From the NCBI GenBank assembly GCA_000169995.1, contig AAZW01000037.1:1-45723 (forward strand): DNA of 45,723 bases, given 5' to 3'. The stretch is from Vibrionales bacterium SWAT-3 (GTDB taxonomy: Bacteria > Pseudomonadota > Gammaproteobacteria > Enterobacterales > Vibrionaceae). The notes below the pieces were generated by a model that saw nothing but the letters and a program-made list of their open reading frames with translations, ran no database searches and had not been told where the DNA came from. Positions 7,877 through 16,368 of this stretch are shown here, piece after piece (the stretch's first letter is position 1; each line of letters opens with the position of its first letter). The position numbers and the translations under genes are program-made.

Positions 7877-8890
7877 CTAAGGCAATAGCCAACGTGTCTT
7901 CTCTGACTTAGAAACGATCCAGCTCATCCACAGTGCACCTGCTCCGCTGATCACAATCCATAATGGAATAACCCAGGCTGGGTGACCTTGGTACCAACCA
8001 AACTCTTTCATTGGCCATAAGAAAATTGGGTGCAGTAGGTAGATACCTAAACTGTGTTTACTGATGAAGCCAACCACTTGATTGCTTTTATCTGACAATC
8101 CTTCTCCAAAGTAGCGACACAACATGAACACCATGCTCGCAGCTAATACAGTATTCAGCGTTTTGTAGGAGAACCAACGACCAACCGTGTACTCTTCTGC
8201 AGCTAAGCTCGCATCAACCACCATATAAACAGTGGTCAACAATGCCAACACGCCGAGCCCAGTACTCACGCTAACGGTAAACTTGTTGAGTGGGACTTTC
8301 TTGTACAACAGATAACCCAGTGGCAAGTAGCCAGTGTAAAGCCACAGCTCATGGCTCCAAGGACCATCGATTCTGAGTAAGAACAGTAACGAGGTAAACA
8401 ACCACACTGCAGTGAAGCTATAAACTGCCTTATCACCATACTTTCTCACCATGATCTGTAAGAACGGAATCACAAAATAGAGAGGAATGAAGTAGTAGAA
8501 AAAACCTAAGTGATAATAGGTGTAGTGGTGATAGCTATTAAGCAACACATCCCAGCTGACATCGGCATCAAAGCCCATTGCCGACCAACCAGACAGGTAG
8601 GTATAGAAAAGCGACCAGACGATAAAAGGAATCAACACCTTACCTAAACGGCGCTTTAGATAATACTTTGCATCAAATGGACGCTGATCACTGAGCATCA
8701 GGGCGCCAGTTATCAATATAAAGACAGGCACCGCCCAACGGCTGAAACCATTGACCGTAACCGCTGTTAGCCACTCACCAAAAGGAATGGTTCCTAGCTC
8801 GTTGCGATAAGGTGCCAAAACATGAATCGCGATAACCGCTACGGCCGCGACACATCGTGCTAAATCAAAGAAGAGAATTCGCTGCTTCAT
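7877..8890 (-). CDS. acyltransferase family 3 membrane protein
   Basis: The 337-residue protein has about ten hydrophobic segments and the start typical of membrane acyltransferase family 3 (OafA/WecH type): FFDLARCVAAVAVIAIHVLAPY, with the conserved R and H, followed by RWAVPVFILITGALM. Such proteins O-acetylate surface polysaccharides or other envelope molecules using acetyl-CoA. The acceptor cannot be told from the sequence. It lies downstream of arsJ on the same strand but is separated from it by a terminator (8932-8966), so it is probably not part of the ars operon. Confidence 0.85.
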   Translation of the reverse strand: MKQRILFFDLARCVAAVAVIAIHVLAPYRNELGTIPFGEWLTAVTVNGFSRWAVPVFILITGALMLSDQRPFDAKYYLKRRLGKVLIPFIVWSLFYTYLSGWSAMGFDADVSWDVLLNSYHHYTYYHLGFFYYFIPLYFVIPFLQIMVRKYGDKAVYSFTAVWLFTSLLFLLRIDGPWSHELWLYTGYLPLGYLLYKKVPLNKFTVSVSTGLGVLALLTTVYMVVDASLAAEEYTVGRWFSYKTLNTVLAASMVFMLCRYFGEGLSDKSNQVVGFISKHSLGIYLLHPIFLWPMKEFGWYQGHPAWVIPLWIVISGAGALWMSWIVSKSEKTRWLLP

Positions 8891-8931
8891 GTAAATGCCT
8901 GATTAATATTCAATCATTCTACTATAGCAAT

Positions 8932-8966
8932 AAAAAAGCTGACCGGAATAAATACCAAGTCAGCTT
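8932..8966 (-). terminator. intrinsic terminator after arsJ
   Basis: On the minus strand AAGCTGAC and GTCAGCTT form an 8-bp stem around a 15-base loop, followed by a run of T (A6 on the plus strand at 8932-8937). It separates arsJ from the acyltransferase gene. Confidence 0.7.
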
Positions 8967-9014
8967 ATTGTTAAAGGAGAAGCATATCGCGATTTTATCG
9001 AATCAGACGGAAGC

Positions 9015-10235
9015 TTATGCCGCTGAGGTTTGTGGCACCTTAGGCAAGCGTAACGAGATCACCGTCGTTATTGCTAGGAACGCGAACGAGACCCACAAAC
9101 AGGCGGATAAGCCACCCATTTGGAACACCAAGCCAGATAGGATTGTGCCTATTAAGCGGCCCATAGCATTCGCCATATAGTAGAAACCCACATCAAGCGA
9201 CACACCATCGCCTTTTGCATAACTGACAATCAGGTATGAGTGAAGCGATGAATTGACCGCGAAGATGGCACCAAACACCATCAAGCCACCAATAATCACC
9301 AGTTCTGGTTGCCATGCTACCTGCACCGCATAAGCGATACCCGCAGTTACCAAAGCCAATGCTCCTGCCCACAATAGGGCTGCATGTCCATCTGGTACCT
9401 TGCCTTGCGCTTTACCGGTAATCTTAGGTGCTATGCCTTGTACAAAGCCGTAAGCAATGGTCCAAGCTGCTAAAAAGCCTCCAACCCATGAGTGATCCCA
9501 ACCAAATACGCTGCCAAGATAAATTGGCAAAGCAATCACGAACCACACATCACGAGCGCCAAACAGGAACATGCGCGCTGCCGACAGGATGTTGATGGAT
9601 TCAGACTTGGAGAAGATCTGCTTGAACTTAGGCTTGGTTTTCGCCTTGCCCATGTCTGCCTCTAAGCTCACTACACTGCCAATGAAGACTAAAGTCAGCA
9701 CTGCAGCCATCGCAAGCACAGCATATTGGAAGCCAATCGTTGAAAGCAGCAAACCACCAATAAAGAAGCCTGCACCCTTAAGCGCATTCTTAGAGCCAGT
9801 CAGAATCGCAATCCACTTATACAAAGCACCTTGCTGCTCATCCGGCACCAATGTTTTGATTGAACTCTTGGCACTCATCTTATTGAGATCTTTGGCGATA
9901 CCAGACAGCGCCTGCGCCGCCATTACCCAAGGAATCGTCAACATGGCCGATGGCAAGGCGAGCATCCCCAAGGCGAAGACTTGCATCCCGAGACCAATGT
10001 TCATGGTCTTATTGAGGCCAAGACGCGCCCCCAGCCAACCACCGATTAGGTTCGTAACCACGCCAAAGAATTCATAGAAAAGGAACAGTGAGGCGATCTC
10101 TAACGAGCTGTAACCAAGGTCGTAGAAATACAGGACCACCAGCATACGAAGTGCACCATCAGTAATGGTGAAATTCCAGTAGTTGAAAGTCACCAACATG
10201 TATTGGCGAACGCTCTTACTTAGATTTGAAAACAT
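9015..10235 (-). CDS. arsJ: organoarsenical efflux MFS transporter ArsJ
   Basis: ArsJ is a major facilitator transporter that exports 1-arseno-3-phosphoglycerate, the unstable product formed when GAPDH uses arsenate instead of phosphate. The 406-residue product has about twelve hydrophobic segments and an N-terminus typical of ArsJ (RQYMLVTFNYWNFTITDGALRMLVVLYFY), with the block FFGVVTNLIGGWLGARLGLN matching the MFS loop 2-3 motif. The assignment is supported by context: GAPDH and arsR genes lie upstream in the same direction. A terminator-like hairpin (10259-10310) lies between it and the phosphatase gene, so its expression may be attenuated or depend on read-through. Confidence 0.92.
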   Translation of the reverse strand: MFSNLSKSVRQYMLVTFNYWNFTITDGALRMLVVLYFYDLGYSSLEIASLFLFYEFFGVVTNLIGGWLGARLGLNKTMNIGLGMQVFALGMLALPSAMLTIPWVMAAQALSGIAKDLNKMSAKSSIKTLVPDEQQGALYKWIAILTGSKNALKGAGFFIGGLLLSTIGFQYAVLAMAAVLTLVFIGSVVSLEADMGKAKTKPKFKQIFSKSESINILSAARMFLFGARDVWFVIALPIYLGSVFGWDHSWVGGFLAAWTIAYGFVQGIAPKITGKAQGKVPDGHAALLWAGALALVTAGIAYAVQVAWQPELVIIGGLMVFGAIFAVNSSLHSYLIVSYAKGDGVSLDVGFYYMANAMGRLIGTILSGLVFQMGGLSACLWVSFAFLAITTVISLRLPKVPQTSAA

Positions 10236-10258
10236 AATGCTATCTCTGCAATCAAAAC

Positions 10259-10310
10259 AAAAAGAGCTTTTGGATCACGATAAGCTTAACACTCCAGATA
10301 CCAAAAGCTC
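10259..10310 (-). terminator. terminator-like hairpin between the phosphatase gene and arsJ
   Basis: On the minus strand GAGCTTTTGG (from 10310) pairs with CCAAAAGCTC (ending at 10264) around a 27-base loop, followed by TTTTTGTTTTG. It lies inside the presumed ars operon, just upstream of arsJ. Confidence 0.6.
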
Positions 10311-10331
10311 CTTGTGTAACACCGATGACTA

Positions 10332-10823
10332 TTAGCTATTCGCTACGCCATTAATGTACTCAACCTGGATAGGTTTAGTGAAAGCACCTGGACGCAGTGC
10401 TTGAACTTCTTGAACGATCTTGTCGAGGTCCCAGCCTTTTTCTAACAGCAAGTGAGCTGCGAACAAACCGGTACGGCCTGAACCGCCCATGCAGTGCATT
10501 GCTACCTTAGCGCCACTATCAACGATTTTGTGTAGCTCTGGGCTTGCTGCAGACCATTTCGCCGCAAAGTCAGCACCCGGAGCACAATCGTCTTCGATTT
10601 CGATTTGGAACCACTGCATGCCTAGCGCACGAGTTTTCTCGCCAAGTACTGCCACGTCTTTGCTTGCAAGCTCTGCATCATCGAGCGCAGTCACGATAGC
10701 TTCAACGCCCTGCTCTTTCAGTTGTTTCAGAGATGCATCAAGATCAGCGTCTTTAGTACCTGGGCATGGGGTCAGAATCAGCGCGCCTTGCTCAAGGTCT
10801 AGTTGCCATGTTGGATGTGTCAT
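10332..10823 (-). CDS. dual-specificity/CDKN3-type protein tyrosine phosphatase-like protein in the ars operon
   Basis: The 163-residue protein carries the cysteine phosphatase signature HCMGGSGRTG (nucleophile Cys111, Arg117), a preceding acidic loop IEIEDDCAPG that can supply the general acid Asp, and a Rossmann-like N-terminal half (VEAIVTALDD). This fits the small dual-specificity phosphatase fold rather than the low-molecular-weight fold of ArsC arsenate reductases, where the CX5R loop is N-terminal. It lies between GAPDH and arsJ (25 bp and 96 bp gaps), so a role in arsenate or arseno-phosphoglycerate handling is plausible but unproven. A TAGGAG lies 8 bases before the ATG. Confidence 0.85.
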   Translation of the reverse strand: MTHPTWQLDLEQGALILTPCPGTKDADLDASLKQLKEQGVEAIVTALDDAELASKDVAVLGEKTRALGMQWFQIEIEDDCAPGADFAAKWSAASPELHKIVDSGAKVAMHCMGGSGRTGLFAAHLLLEKGWDLDKIVQEVQALRPGAFTKPIQVEYINGVANS

Positions 10824-10848
10824 AGTGTTATCTCCTAAGTGCTCAGGT

Positions 10849-11850
10849 TTATGCTAGACCGACTGTACGTACTAACTCTGCGGTACGTGTCGCGTAACCC
10901 ATTTCGTTATCGTACCAAGCGTAGATCTTAACCATGCGCTTACCAACCAACATGGTAGACAGTGCATCTACGATTGTAGAGCGTTGGTCGCCTTTGTAGT
11001 CGATAGACACAAGTGGGCGCTCTTCAAAGCCAAGGATGCCTTTTAGCTCGTTCTCAGATGCTTCTTTCAGCATCGCGTTCACTTCTTCTGCCGTCGTGTC
11101 TTGCTTCACTTCAAAGATGATGTCAGTCAGAGACGCGTTCGCTAGTGGTACACGAACCGCGTGGCCGTTGATGCGGTTTTCTAGCTCAGGGAAGATCTCA
11201 ACAATCGCCTTAGCAGAACCTGTCGTGGTAGGGATTAAGCTCATGCCACATGCACGTGCACGACGTAAGTCTTTGTGTGGCGCATCTAGGATAGTCTGAG
11301 TGTTAGTTAGATCGTGAATCGTCGTAAATGACGCGTTCTCGATACCTAGCTTCTCGTTGATTACCTTAACCACAGGAGCGATACAGTTAGTTGTACAAGA
11401 CGCTGCCGTTACGATTTTGTGTACTGCTGGGTCGAAGATGTTGTCGTTAACACCAACAACGATGTTTGCGATGCCTTCTTCTTTAACAGGTGCAGAAACT
11501 ACAACGCGCTTCACGCCCTGCTCTAGGTATTTGTTTAGGAAAGAAGTCTTACGGTGAACACCTGTCGCTTCAATCACAACATCACAACCAGACCAATCGA
11601 TCGCGTCGATGTCACGCTCTTTAGTGGTTTTGATGCGTTGACCATTGATGATCATCTCATCGCCTTCAGTTGTTACTTCATGGTTCCAGCGACCTTGAAC
11701 TGAATCGAACTCTAGAAGATGTGCAAGCGTTGCTGTATCGCCAGCTACATCGTTAATCTGTACAAACTCTAGCTCTTCCCAATCGAAAGCTGCGCGAAGT
11801 GCTAGACGGCCGATACGGCCAAAACCATTAATACCTACTTTAACTGTCAT
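10849..11850 (-). CDS. ArsJ-associated glyceraldehyde-3-phosphate dehydrogenase
   Basis: Type I GAPDH of 333 residues: NAD-binding start VGINGFGRIGRLALRAAF, catalytic SCTTNC, and DLRRARA and WYDNEMGYATR blocks. Near the active-site histidine the sequence is TTIHDLTNTQTILDAPHKDL, where housekeeping enzymes have HAYTNDQ, a divergence seen in ars-operon paralogues. In this role the enzyme forms 1-arseno-3-phosphoglycerate from arsenate and glyceraldehyde 3-phosphate, and ArsJ exports it. The gene follows arsR and precedes the phosphatase and arsJ on the same strand. The location argues for a dedicated arsenic enzyme rather than the glycolytic copy. Confidence 0.93.
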   Translation of the reverse strand: MTVKVGINGFGRIGRLALRAAFDWEELEFVQINDVAGDTATLAHLLEFDSVQGRWNHEVTTEGDEMIINGQRIKTTKERDIDAIDWSGCDVVIEATGVHRKTSFLNKYLEQGVKRVVVSAPVKEEGIANIVVGVNDNIFDPAVHKIVTAASCTTNCIAPVVKVINEKLGIENASFTTIHDLTNTQTILDAPHKDLRRARACGMSLIPTTTGSAKAIVEIFPELENRINGHAVRVPLANASLTDIIFEVKQDTTAEEVNAMLKEASENELKGILGFEERPLVSIDYKGDQRSTIVDALSTMLVGKRMVKIYAWYDNEMGYATRTAELVRTVGLA

Positions 11851-11891
11851 TATGTGTTCTCTCAGTCAGTGGTGAATCTAAAAATATTCGA

Positions 11892-12233
11892 TCAAACGCA
11901 ACATTGAGGGCGTGAAGTCATCGCTTCTAGGCGCTCAATGTCTTGTTGGTATTCAGTTTTCAAACAGTTCGATGCGATAAGGTCATCAATTAACTTTAGC
12001 ATCCAACCCGGTAAATCATTAGCAAGGCGATAGAACACCCATTGCCCTTGGCGAACGTCAGTCAAAATGCCGTTTGAACGCAGCTGCGCAAGGTGGCGCG
12101 ATACCTTTGGCTGACTTTCTTGTAATGCCTGAGTCAACTCACCAACTGAAAGGCACTCTTGGCGCACAATCAACATTAAGCAACGCACTCGCGTTTCGTC
12201 AGACAGTAATTTAAAAAATTGGTGAGGAAGCAT
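11892..12233 (-). CDS. arsR: ArsR family arsenic-responsive repressor
   Basis: The 113-residue winged-helix protein has the ArsR fold: LSVGELTQALQESQPKVSRHLAQLRSNGILTDVRQGQWVFYRL, covering the recognition helix and wing. It heads the operon with GAPDH, phosphatase and arsJ. The canonical As(III) motif ELCVCDL is not present; the corresponding stretch is QECLSVGEL with one cysteine. Instead the C-terminus ends with adjacent cysteines (Cys111-Cys112), as in ArsR proteins that bind As(III) through C-terminal thiols. Whether these residues sense metal is an inference. A 12-bp palindrome upstream (12254-12265) is a likely operator. Confidence 0.9.
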   Translation of the reverse strand: MLPHQFFKLLSDETRVRCLMLIVRQECLSVGELTQALQESQPKVSRHLAQLRSNGILTDVRQGQWVFYRLANDLPGWMLKLIDDLIASNCLKTEYQQDIERLEAMTSRPQCCV

Positions 12234-12253
12234 AACTACATACTCATATATGG

Positions 12254-12265
12254 ATATACGTATAT
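12254..12265. promoter_or_regulatory. candidate ArsR operator (palindrome)
   Basis: ATATACGTATAT is a perfect 12-bp palindrome, 20 bases upstream of the arsR start, in an AT-rich stretch also containing CATATATGG. ArsR-family repressors bind such AT-rich dyads overlapping their own promoter. Assignment by position and symmetry. Confidence 0.5.
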
Positions 12266-12277
12266 ATTAGTTATTAA

Positions 12278-12303
12278 AAAACGCACGTCAAGGCGTGCGT
12301 TTT
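12278..12303 (-). terminator. intrinsic terminator after the EAL-HDOD gene
   Basis: Stem AAAACGCACG / CGTGCGTTTT with a 6-base loop; on the minus strand it is followed by T residues (A6 on the plus strand). It ends the EAL-HDOD transcript ahead of the arsR promoter. Confidence 0.8.
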
Positions 12304-12332
12304 AAATGTCATAAAAGTTTAATAAAGCAACA

Positions 12333-13553
12333 CTACAGCTTGTTGGTCACGGTGTGACTCCAGCGACGCGCTTCTGTGAGTTCAGTTTTCACCTGTTCCA
12401 CACTAAGCCCTAAATCAGCGCAGTGCTCATCAATCTGCTGCCAATCCGCATGCTCAAAGCTCTCCTCAAGGGCAAGCAAAGTACCGTAAGGGCCTTCCCT
12501 ACGTAATAGAGCAACCTTGATACTTTTACATAGAGGCAACTGCTCGACTAGGTTCTCTAACGACAAATCCAACAGCGCATCCAACAAGGAGAATAAGCCA
12601 ATCATAAAGGCCTGCTCTCTATACCCTTCAAATGCCTGATAGCGAGACATACGCTGACAAAACTGAGCACGCTGTAGAGACAATCCATACAGCTCTTTTG
12701 GCTTTTTATCGGACACATAAGAGGCGACGGCTAACGAGACAAACATTTTCAGTTTCTCTTGCCCTAGATACACCAAAGCCTGACGAAAAGAAGAGATGGT
12801 CACTTCAAGGCGCGGCGACATAGTATTCACAAACCGCAACAGCTTATATGAGAGCGCCACATCTTTCGCAACAATGCTTTCCACCCGTTGAAAGTCCACA
12901 TCGGGCTTACACACTTCTTGGAACAGCCCCATAGCAATCACTTGCTCAGGGCTAATGTATTTACTCTTGATGATTTCCGGCTTATTGAAAAAGTAACCTT
13001 GGAAAAACTTAAAGCCAGCCTCTTTGGCTTGCTGGAATTCTTGCTCGGTCTCAACACGCTCCGCCAAAAAGCTAAACTTTTTCCCTTGATGCGCCCTAAC
13101 TAAATCACACGCTTCATCCAAACCCATCTGCATAATATCGAGCTTTACGATATGCGTGTATTTAAGGAAACGTTCCCATTCTGGGGTCGAAGTAAAATCA
13201 TCTAGGGCGATCATGTAGCCTGCTTGGTAAAGGTCTTTAACCGCTTCCAACAATTCATCTGTCGGTTTGCAGGTTTCCAGAATCTCTACCACCACCTTAT
13301 CTTTCGGCAAACTTAAGGGCAGTCGACGAATCAAACTTTGATAAGGGAAGTTGATAAAGCAGCGTGAAGATGGGATAGAAGGGTTAAGACCCACAGACAA
13401 GAAGTTCTCAACAATCAGACGATACGTTGCTCGATTAGACTCAATATGCGCTGGGTACGCATTCTTTTCTCCATCGCGAAATAACAACTCATAGCCGAGT
13501 GTATTCCTCTTGCGATTTAGGATAGGTTGTCGAGCAACGTATGTAGCGGTCAT
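12333..13553 (-). CDS. cdgJ: EAL and HDOD domain signalling protein (probable CdgJ homologue)
   Basis: The 406-residue protein has an N-terminal EAL phosphodiesterase-type domain (about 1-200) and a C-terminal HDOD domain (about 205-395). The EAL motif reads YELLFRDG, and most of the catalytic set is visible: Asn in CFINFP, Glu in VVEILE, DD in ALDDF, Lys in VKLDIM, Glu in LAERVET and Gln in FFQGYFF; the usual DDFGTG loop is DDFTST. Activity on c-di-GMP is thus possible but not assured. V. cholerae encodes an EAL protein, CdgJ, that raises motility and lowers biofilm; from memory it lies in an equivalent neighbourhood, which is why I use the symbol. It is flanked by its own terminator. Confidence 0.75.
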   Translation of the reverse strand: MTATYVARQPILNRKRNTLGYELLFRDGEKNAYPAHIESNRATYRLIVENFLSVGLNPSIPSSRCFINFPYQSLIRRLPLSLPKDKVVVEILETCKPTDELLEAVKDLYQAGYMIALDDFTSTPEWERFLKYTHIVKLDIMQMGLDEACDLVRAHQGKKFSFLAERVETEQEFQQAKEAGFKFFQGYFFNKPEIIKSKYISPEQVIAMGLFQEVCKPDVDFQRVESIVAKDVALSYKLLRFVNTMSPRLEVTISSFRQALVYLGQEKLKMFVSLAVASYVSDKKPKELYGLSLQRAQFCQRMSRYQAFEGYREQAFMIGLFSLLDALLDLSLENLVEQLPLCKSIKVALLRREGPYGTLLALEESFEHADWQQIDEHCADLGLSVEQVKTELTEARRWSHTVTNKL

Positions 13554-13598
13554 TTCTTGATAACTCTGATTGGTTTAACTATAACTCAGTCGCTTAAT

Positions 13599-14216
13599 CT
13601 AAGCTTTCGCGGCAGCTAGCAAAGCACCGCAGCCCATGAACATACCACCAAATATTTTATTTATCTTACCCATTATGCGATCAGAGCGAATAAAACGTCC
13701 CATTTGTGACGCTAATGAGGTGTAACCCAACATAACAACGCTATCAATGAATACTGTCGTCACACCTAGCACTAATAACTGAGGTGCTTGAGGTTGTGTA
13801 GGGTCAATAAACTGAGGAAACAAAGCCACCAAAAACACGATTGATTTCGGGTTAGTTAGATTGATAAGCACAGCGTTTCTCAGCAGTTTGCCACTCGACA
13901 GAGTAGAGCTTTCTTCAGATGCTACTAGGCTCGAGCTATCACGCCACTTTTGAATACCTAACCAAACTAAGTAAACCACGCCGACCCACTTAATGATGGT
14001 GAACGCCAACGCAGACTTAGCAACGAGCGCGCCGATACCCGCGCCCACCAGCATAATGTGGAACGCAAGACCAAGCTGTAAGCCAACAATTGATGCGAGT
14101 GACTTTTTAGTGCCATAGCTAAGCCCATTACTGATTGAGTTAACGGTACCCGAGCCCGGAGCCAAGCTAAACAAAATCGCTGCGACAACATAAGCAAGCC
14201 AAACATGAGTATCCAT
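13599..14216 (-). CDS. rhtB: LysE/RhtB family amino acid exporter
   Basis: RhtB-type transporters export homoserine, homoserine lactone or related amino acids. The 205-residue product has the family start WLAYVVAAILFSLAPGSGTVNSI, about six membrane segments and the conserved NLTNPKSIVFLVALFPQF block. I chose the ATG at 14216 because AAGGAA lies six bases upstream; the ATG at 14220-14222 abuts that site. In E. coli rhtB lies next to pldB and yigL, and the same three genes are adjacent here, with rhtB divergent from pldB. This synteny supports the symbol. Confidence 0.85.
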   Translation of the reverse strand: MDTHVWLAYVVAAILFSLAPGSGTVNSISNGLSYGTKKSLASIVGLQLGLAFHIMLVGAGIGALVAKSALAFTIIKWVGVVYLVWLGIQKWRDSSSLVASEESSTLSSGKLLRNAVLINLTNPKSIVFLVALFPQFIDPTQPQAPQLLVLGVTTVFIDSVVMLGYTSLASQMGRFIRSDRIMGKINKIFGGMFMGCGALLAAAKA

Positions 14217-14297
14217 TTGCATTTCCTTACTAGTTCTTTAATCTAACAACATTAGTAGCAATCAAGCTCTCACACGCATCAGTTCAGGTAATTTCCC

Positions 14298-15278
14298 ATG
14301 GAAAACCACAGCGAAGCCACCTTCCCTTACACTCAAGAACCTCAGTTCGATCATGCGATTAAACACCCGATCAACGCTCTTTGGCAACAAAGAAAAGAGG
14401 GGTATTTAACATCGTCTGGTAAAAAGAAACTGTACTGGTGCAGCCTCACCTCAGAGAAACACAGCAAAGCCATTGTGATTTCAAATGGCCGTATTGAATG
14501 CTGCCAAAAATACCAAGAAATCTTTTATGATTTTTATCAACAAGGCTATGACGTTTATTCATTTGACCATCAAGGTCAAGGCCAGTCGGAACGTATGGTA
14601 ACAGACTCTGACATTGGTCACATTCATGAGTTTGATGATTATGCATCTGATATGTCTGACATGATTGCCAGTTTTGACCTCAGCAAGTATGCCAAGCGAT
14701 ATCTGTTAGCCCACTCAATGGGTAGCACTATCGCAACACGCTATCTACAAACCCATCCAGATCACCCATTCGATAAGGTCACCTTGTGCGCCCCAATGTT
14801 TGGTATCAACACCGAGTGGTACTTAAAGCCTATCGCGATGATTGTTGGGCAAGTGCTTACCGCGTATCACGCCAAACCGGTTTACGCGCCAGGTCAGCAG
14901 GCCTATTACTCGAAACCTTTCGAGAATAACCTCCTGAGCCAAAGCCAGGTGCGTTATCAGTGGTTTCGCCGACTTTACGAAGATAACCCGTCACTGCAAG
15001 TCGGTGGTGCTAGCACTCGCTGGGTATGGCAAGGGTTAATGGCAGCCAAGCAGTCAATCCAACAGACTCGTCAAATCAAGATCCCTCTATTGCTGATTCA
15101 AGCTGGTGAAGAAAAGATTGTGAGTAACGATGCTCAGGTGAAGTTCATCAATAAACTGAAGAGAACGAACTCGGCTTGCCAATTTAAAGTCATTGAAGGC
15201 TCAAGGCATGAAGTGTTGTTTGAGCAAGACAAATACCGCAATCAAACACTGGATGCCATTAATCAGTTTTTTGCTTAG
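14298..15278 (+). CDS. pldB: alpha/beta hydrolase, lysophospholipase L2 (PldB)
   Basis: The 326-residue alpha/beta hydrolase has the nucleophile elbow LLAHSMGSTIATRYL (GXSXG-like AHSMG), an oxyanion-side motif VISNGRIE, YSFDHQGQGQS, and a late Asp and His region (IQAGEEKIVSNDAQV and EGSRHEVLFE). These match the lysophospholipase L2/monoacylglycerol lipase family, acting on lysophospholipids at the inner membrane. The neighbouring rhtB and yigL reproduce the E. coli order. A long spurious frame on the other strand is ignored. Confidence 0.88.
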   Translation: MENHSEATFPYTQEPQFDHAIKHPINALWQQRKEGYLTSSGKKKLYWCSLTSEKHSKAIVISNGRIECCQKYQEIFYDFYQQGYDVYSFDHQGQGQSERMVTDSDIGHIHEFDDYASDMSDMIASFDLSKYAKRYLLAHSMGSTIATRYLQTHPDHPFDKVTLCAPMFGINTEWYLKPIAMIVGQVLTAYHAKPVYAPGQQAYYSKPFENNLLSQSQVRYQWFRRLYEDNPSLQVGGASTRWVWQGLMAAKQSIQQTRQIKIPLLLIQAGEEKIVSNDAQVKFINKLKRTNSACQFKVIEGSRHEVLFEQDKYRNQTLDAINQFFA

Positions 15279-15471
15279 CACTCATCACATCAACAACACA
15301 AGAAACAGCGAGCCATAAGATAACAATTAAAGAGGAAAAGAAGTAAGTGAGCTTTGCCCTCTTTTCTTGCATGATTTTGGCATACAATTTCTGGGTAGAT
15401 GTATTGTAGTTAAAACGATGCTAGCGCTGGCTAGTGTTGATATTGGTTAAGCACTTTGCAATGAGGGTTAA

Positions 15472-16299
15472 ATGACTATTCCTGCACTTAAAGATTCCGT
15501 GAAAATCGTTGCCTCTGATTTAGATGGTACGCTTTTGGCTCCCAACCATCAGTTGAGCGAATTTACCAAGCTAACGCTTAAGAAGTTACACGAGCAAGGT
15601 TATACCTTTATCTTCGCAACGGGTCGCCATCACGTCGATGTAGCTGGGATTCGTCAAATCGCAGGGATTCCGGCCTACATGATCACATCAAACGGTGCTC
15701 GCGTACACGACCAGAATGATCAGCTAATGTATAGCCAAAATGTACCTCAAGAACTCGTTCAACCGGTTATTGATATTGTGCGCCAAGACCCAAACATCTT
15801 CATTCACATGTACCAGAATGAAGATTGGCTACTCGATCGTGAAGATGAAATGCTGGCTAAGTTCCACAGTGAATCTGGCTTCAGCTACAAACGCTTTGAA
15901 GCAGACAATGCGCCGAATGACGGCATTGCCAAGGTTTTCTTCACTCACCCAGAGCAAGACCACGAATATCTAGTTACGTTTGAACAAAAGCTAAAAGAAG
16001 CTTTTGGAGATAAACTAAACGTCGCTTTTTCAACACCTTGGTGCCTGGAAGTGATGGCTGCTGAAGTATCTAAAGGCCACGCTTTAGACGCTGTTGCGAA
16101 ATCCCTGAACCTAACGCTGGATAACTGTGTTGCCTTTGGGGATGGTATGAATGACGCTGAGATGCTGGCAATGGCAGGTAAAGGCCTAATCATGGGCACT
16201 TCACACGAGAAAGTGATGCAAGCACTACCAGACAATGAAGTGATTGGTAGCAACGCTGATGATGCCGTTGCGCACTACTTAGAGAAACACCTACTCTAA
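15472..16299 (+). CDS. yigL: Cof-type HAD-IIB sugar/pyridoxal phosphate phosphatase YigL
   Basis: The 275-residue protein has the HAD motifs in order: VASDLDGTLLAPN (motif I, catalytic aspartates), FIFATGRHH (motif II), a C2-type cap, Lys in EVSKGHALDAVA and the FGDGMNDAEML motif (III/IV). This is the Cof/HAD-IIB class; YigL of E. coli dephosphorylates pyridoxal 5'-phosphate and sugar phosphates. It lies 193 bp after pldB, the E. coli order. An IS50-like element has landed in its terminator (see 16315-17854). Confidence 0.88.
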   Translation: MTIPALKDSVKIVASDLDGTLLAPNHQLSEFTKLTLKKLHEQGYTFIFATGRHHVDVAGIRQIAGIPAYMITSNGARVHDQNDQLMYSQNVPQELVQPVIDIVRQDPNIFIHMYQNEDWLLDREDEMLAKFHSESGFSYKRFEADNAPNDGIAKVFFTHPEQDHEYLVTFEQKLKEAFGDKLNVAFSTPWCLEVMAAEVSKGHALDAVAKSLNLTLDNCVAFGDGMNDAEMLAMAGKGLIMGTSHEKVMQALPDNEVIGSNADDAVAHYLEKHLL

Positions 16300-16323
16300 A
16301 CAACCCCATCATACAAAAAGGCA

Positions 16324-16332
16324 GCCAATGGC
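16324..16332. repeat. left 9-bp target site duplication of the IS50-like element
   Basis: GCCAATGGC directly abuts the left IS end and recurs at 17836-17844. Nine base pairs is the duplication length for IS50/Tn5 type elements. Confidence 0.95.
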
Positions 16333-16334
16333 CT

Positions 16335-16368
16335 GTCTCTTGATCACAAGTCGAGCTGATCAAGAGAC
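16335..16368. repeat. 12-bp inverted repeat at the left IS end
   Basis: GTCTCTTGATCA (16335-16346) and TGATCAAGAGAC (16357-16368) are perfectly complementary around a 10-base loop. The transposase stop codon lies in the first arm. Each arm contains a Dam methylation site. Confidence 0.85.

Noticed and set aside
10332..10823. Arsenate reductase ArsC
   Set aside because: The CX5R motif is at residue 111, not near the N-terminus, and the sequence lacks the additional ArsC cysteines; it fits a dual-specificity phosphatase.
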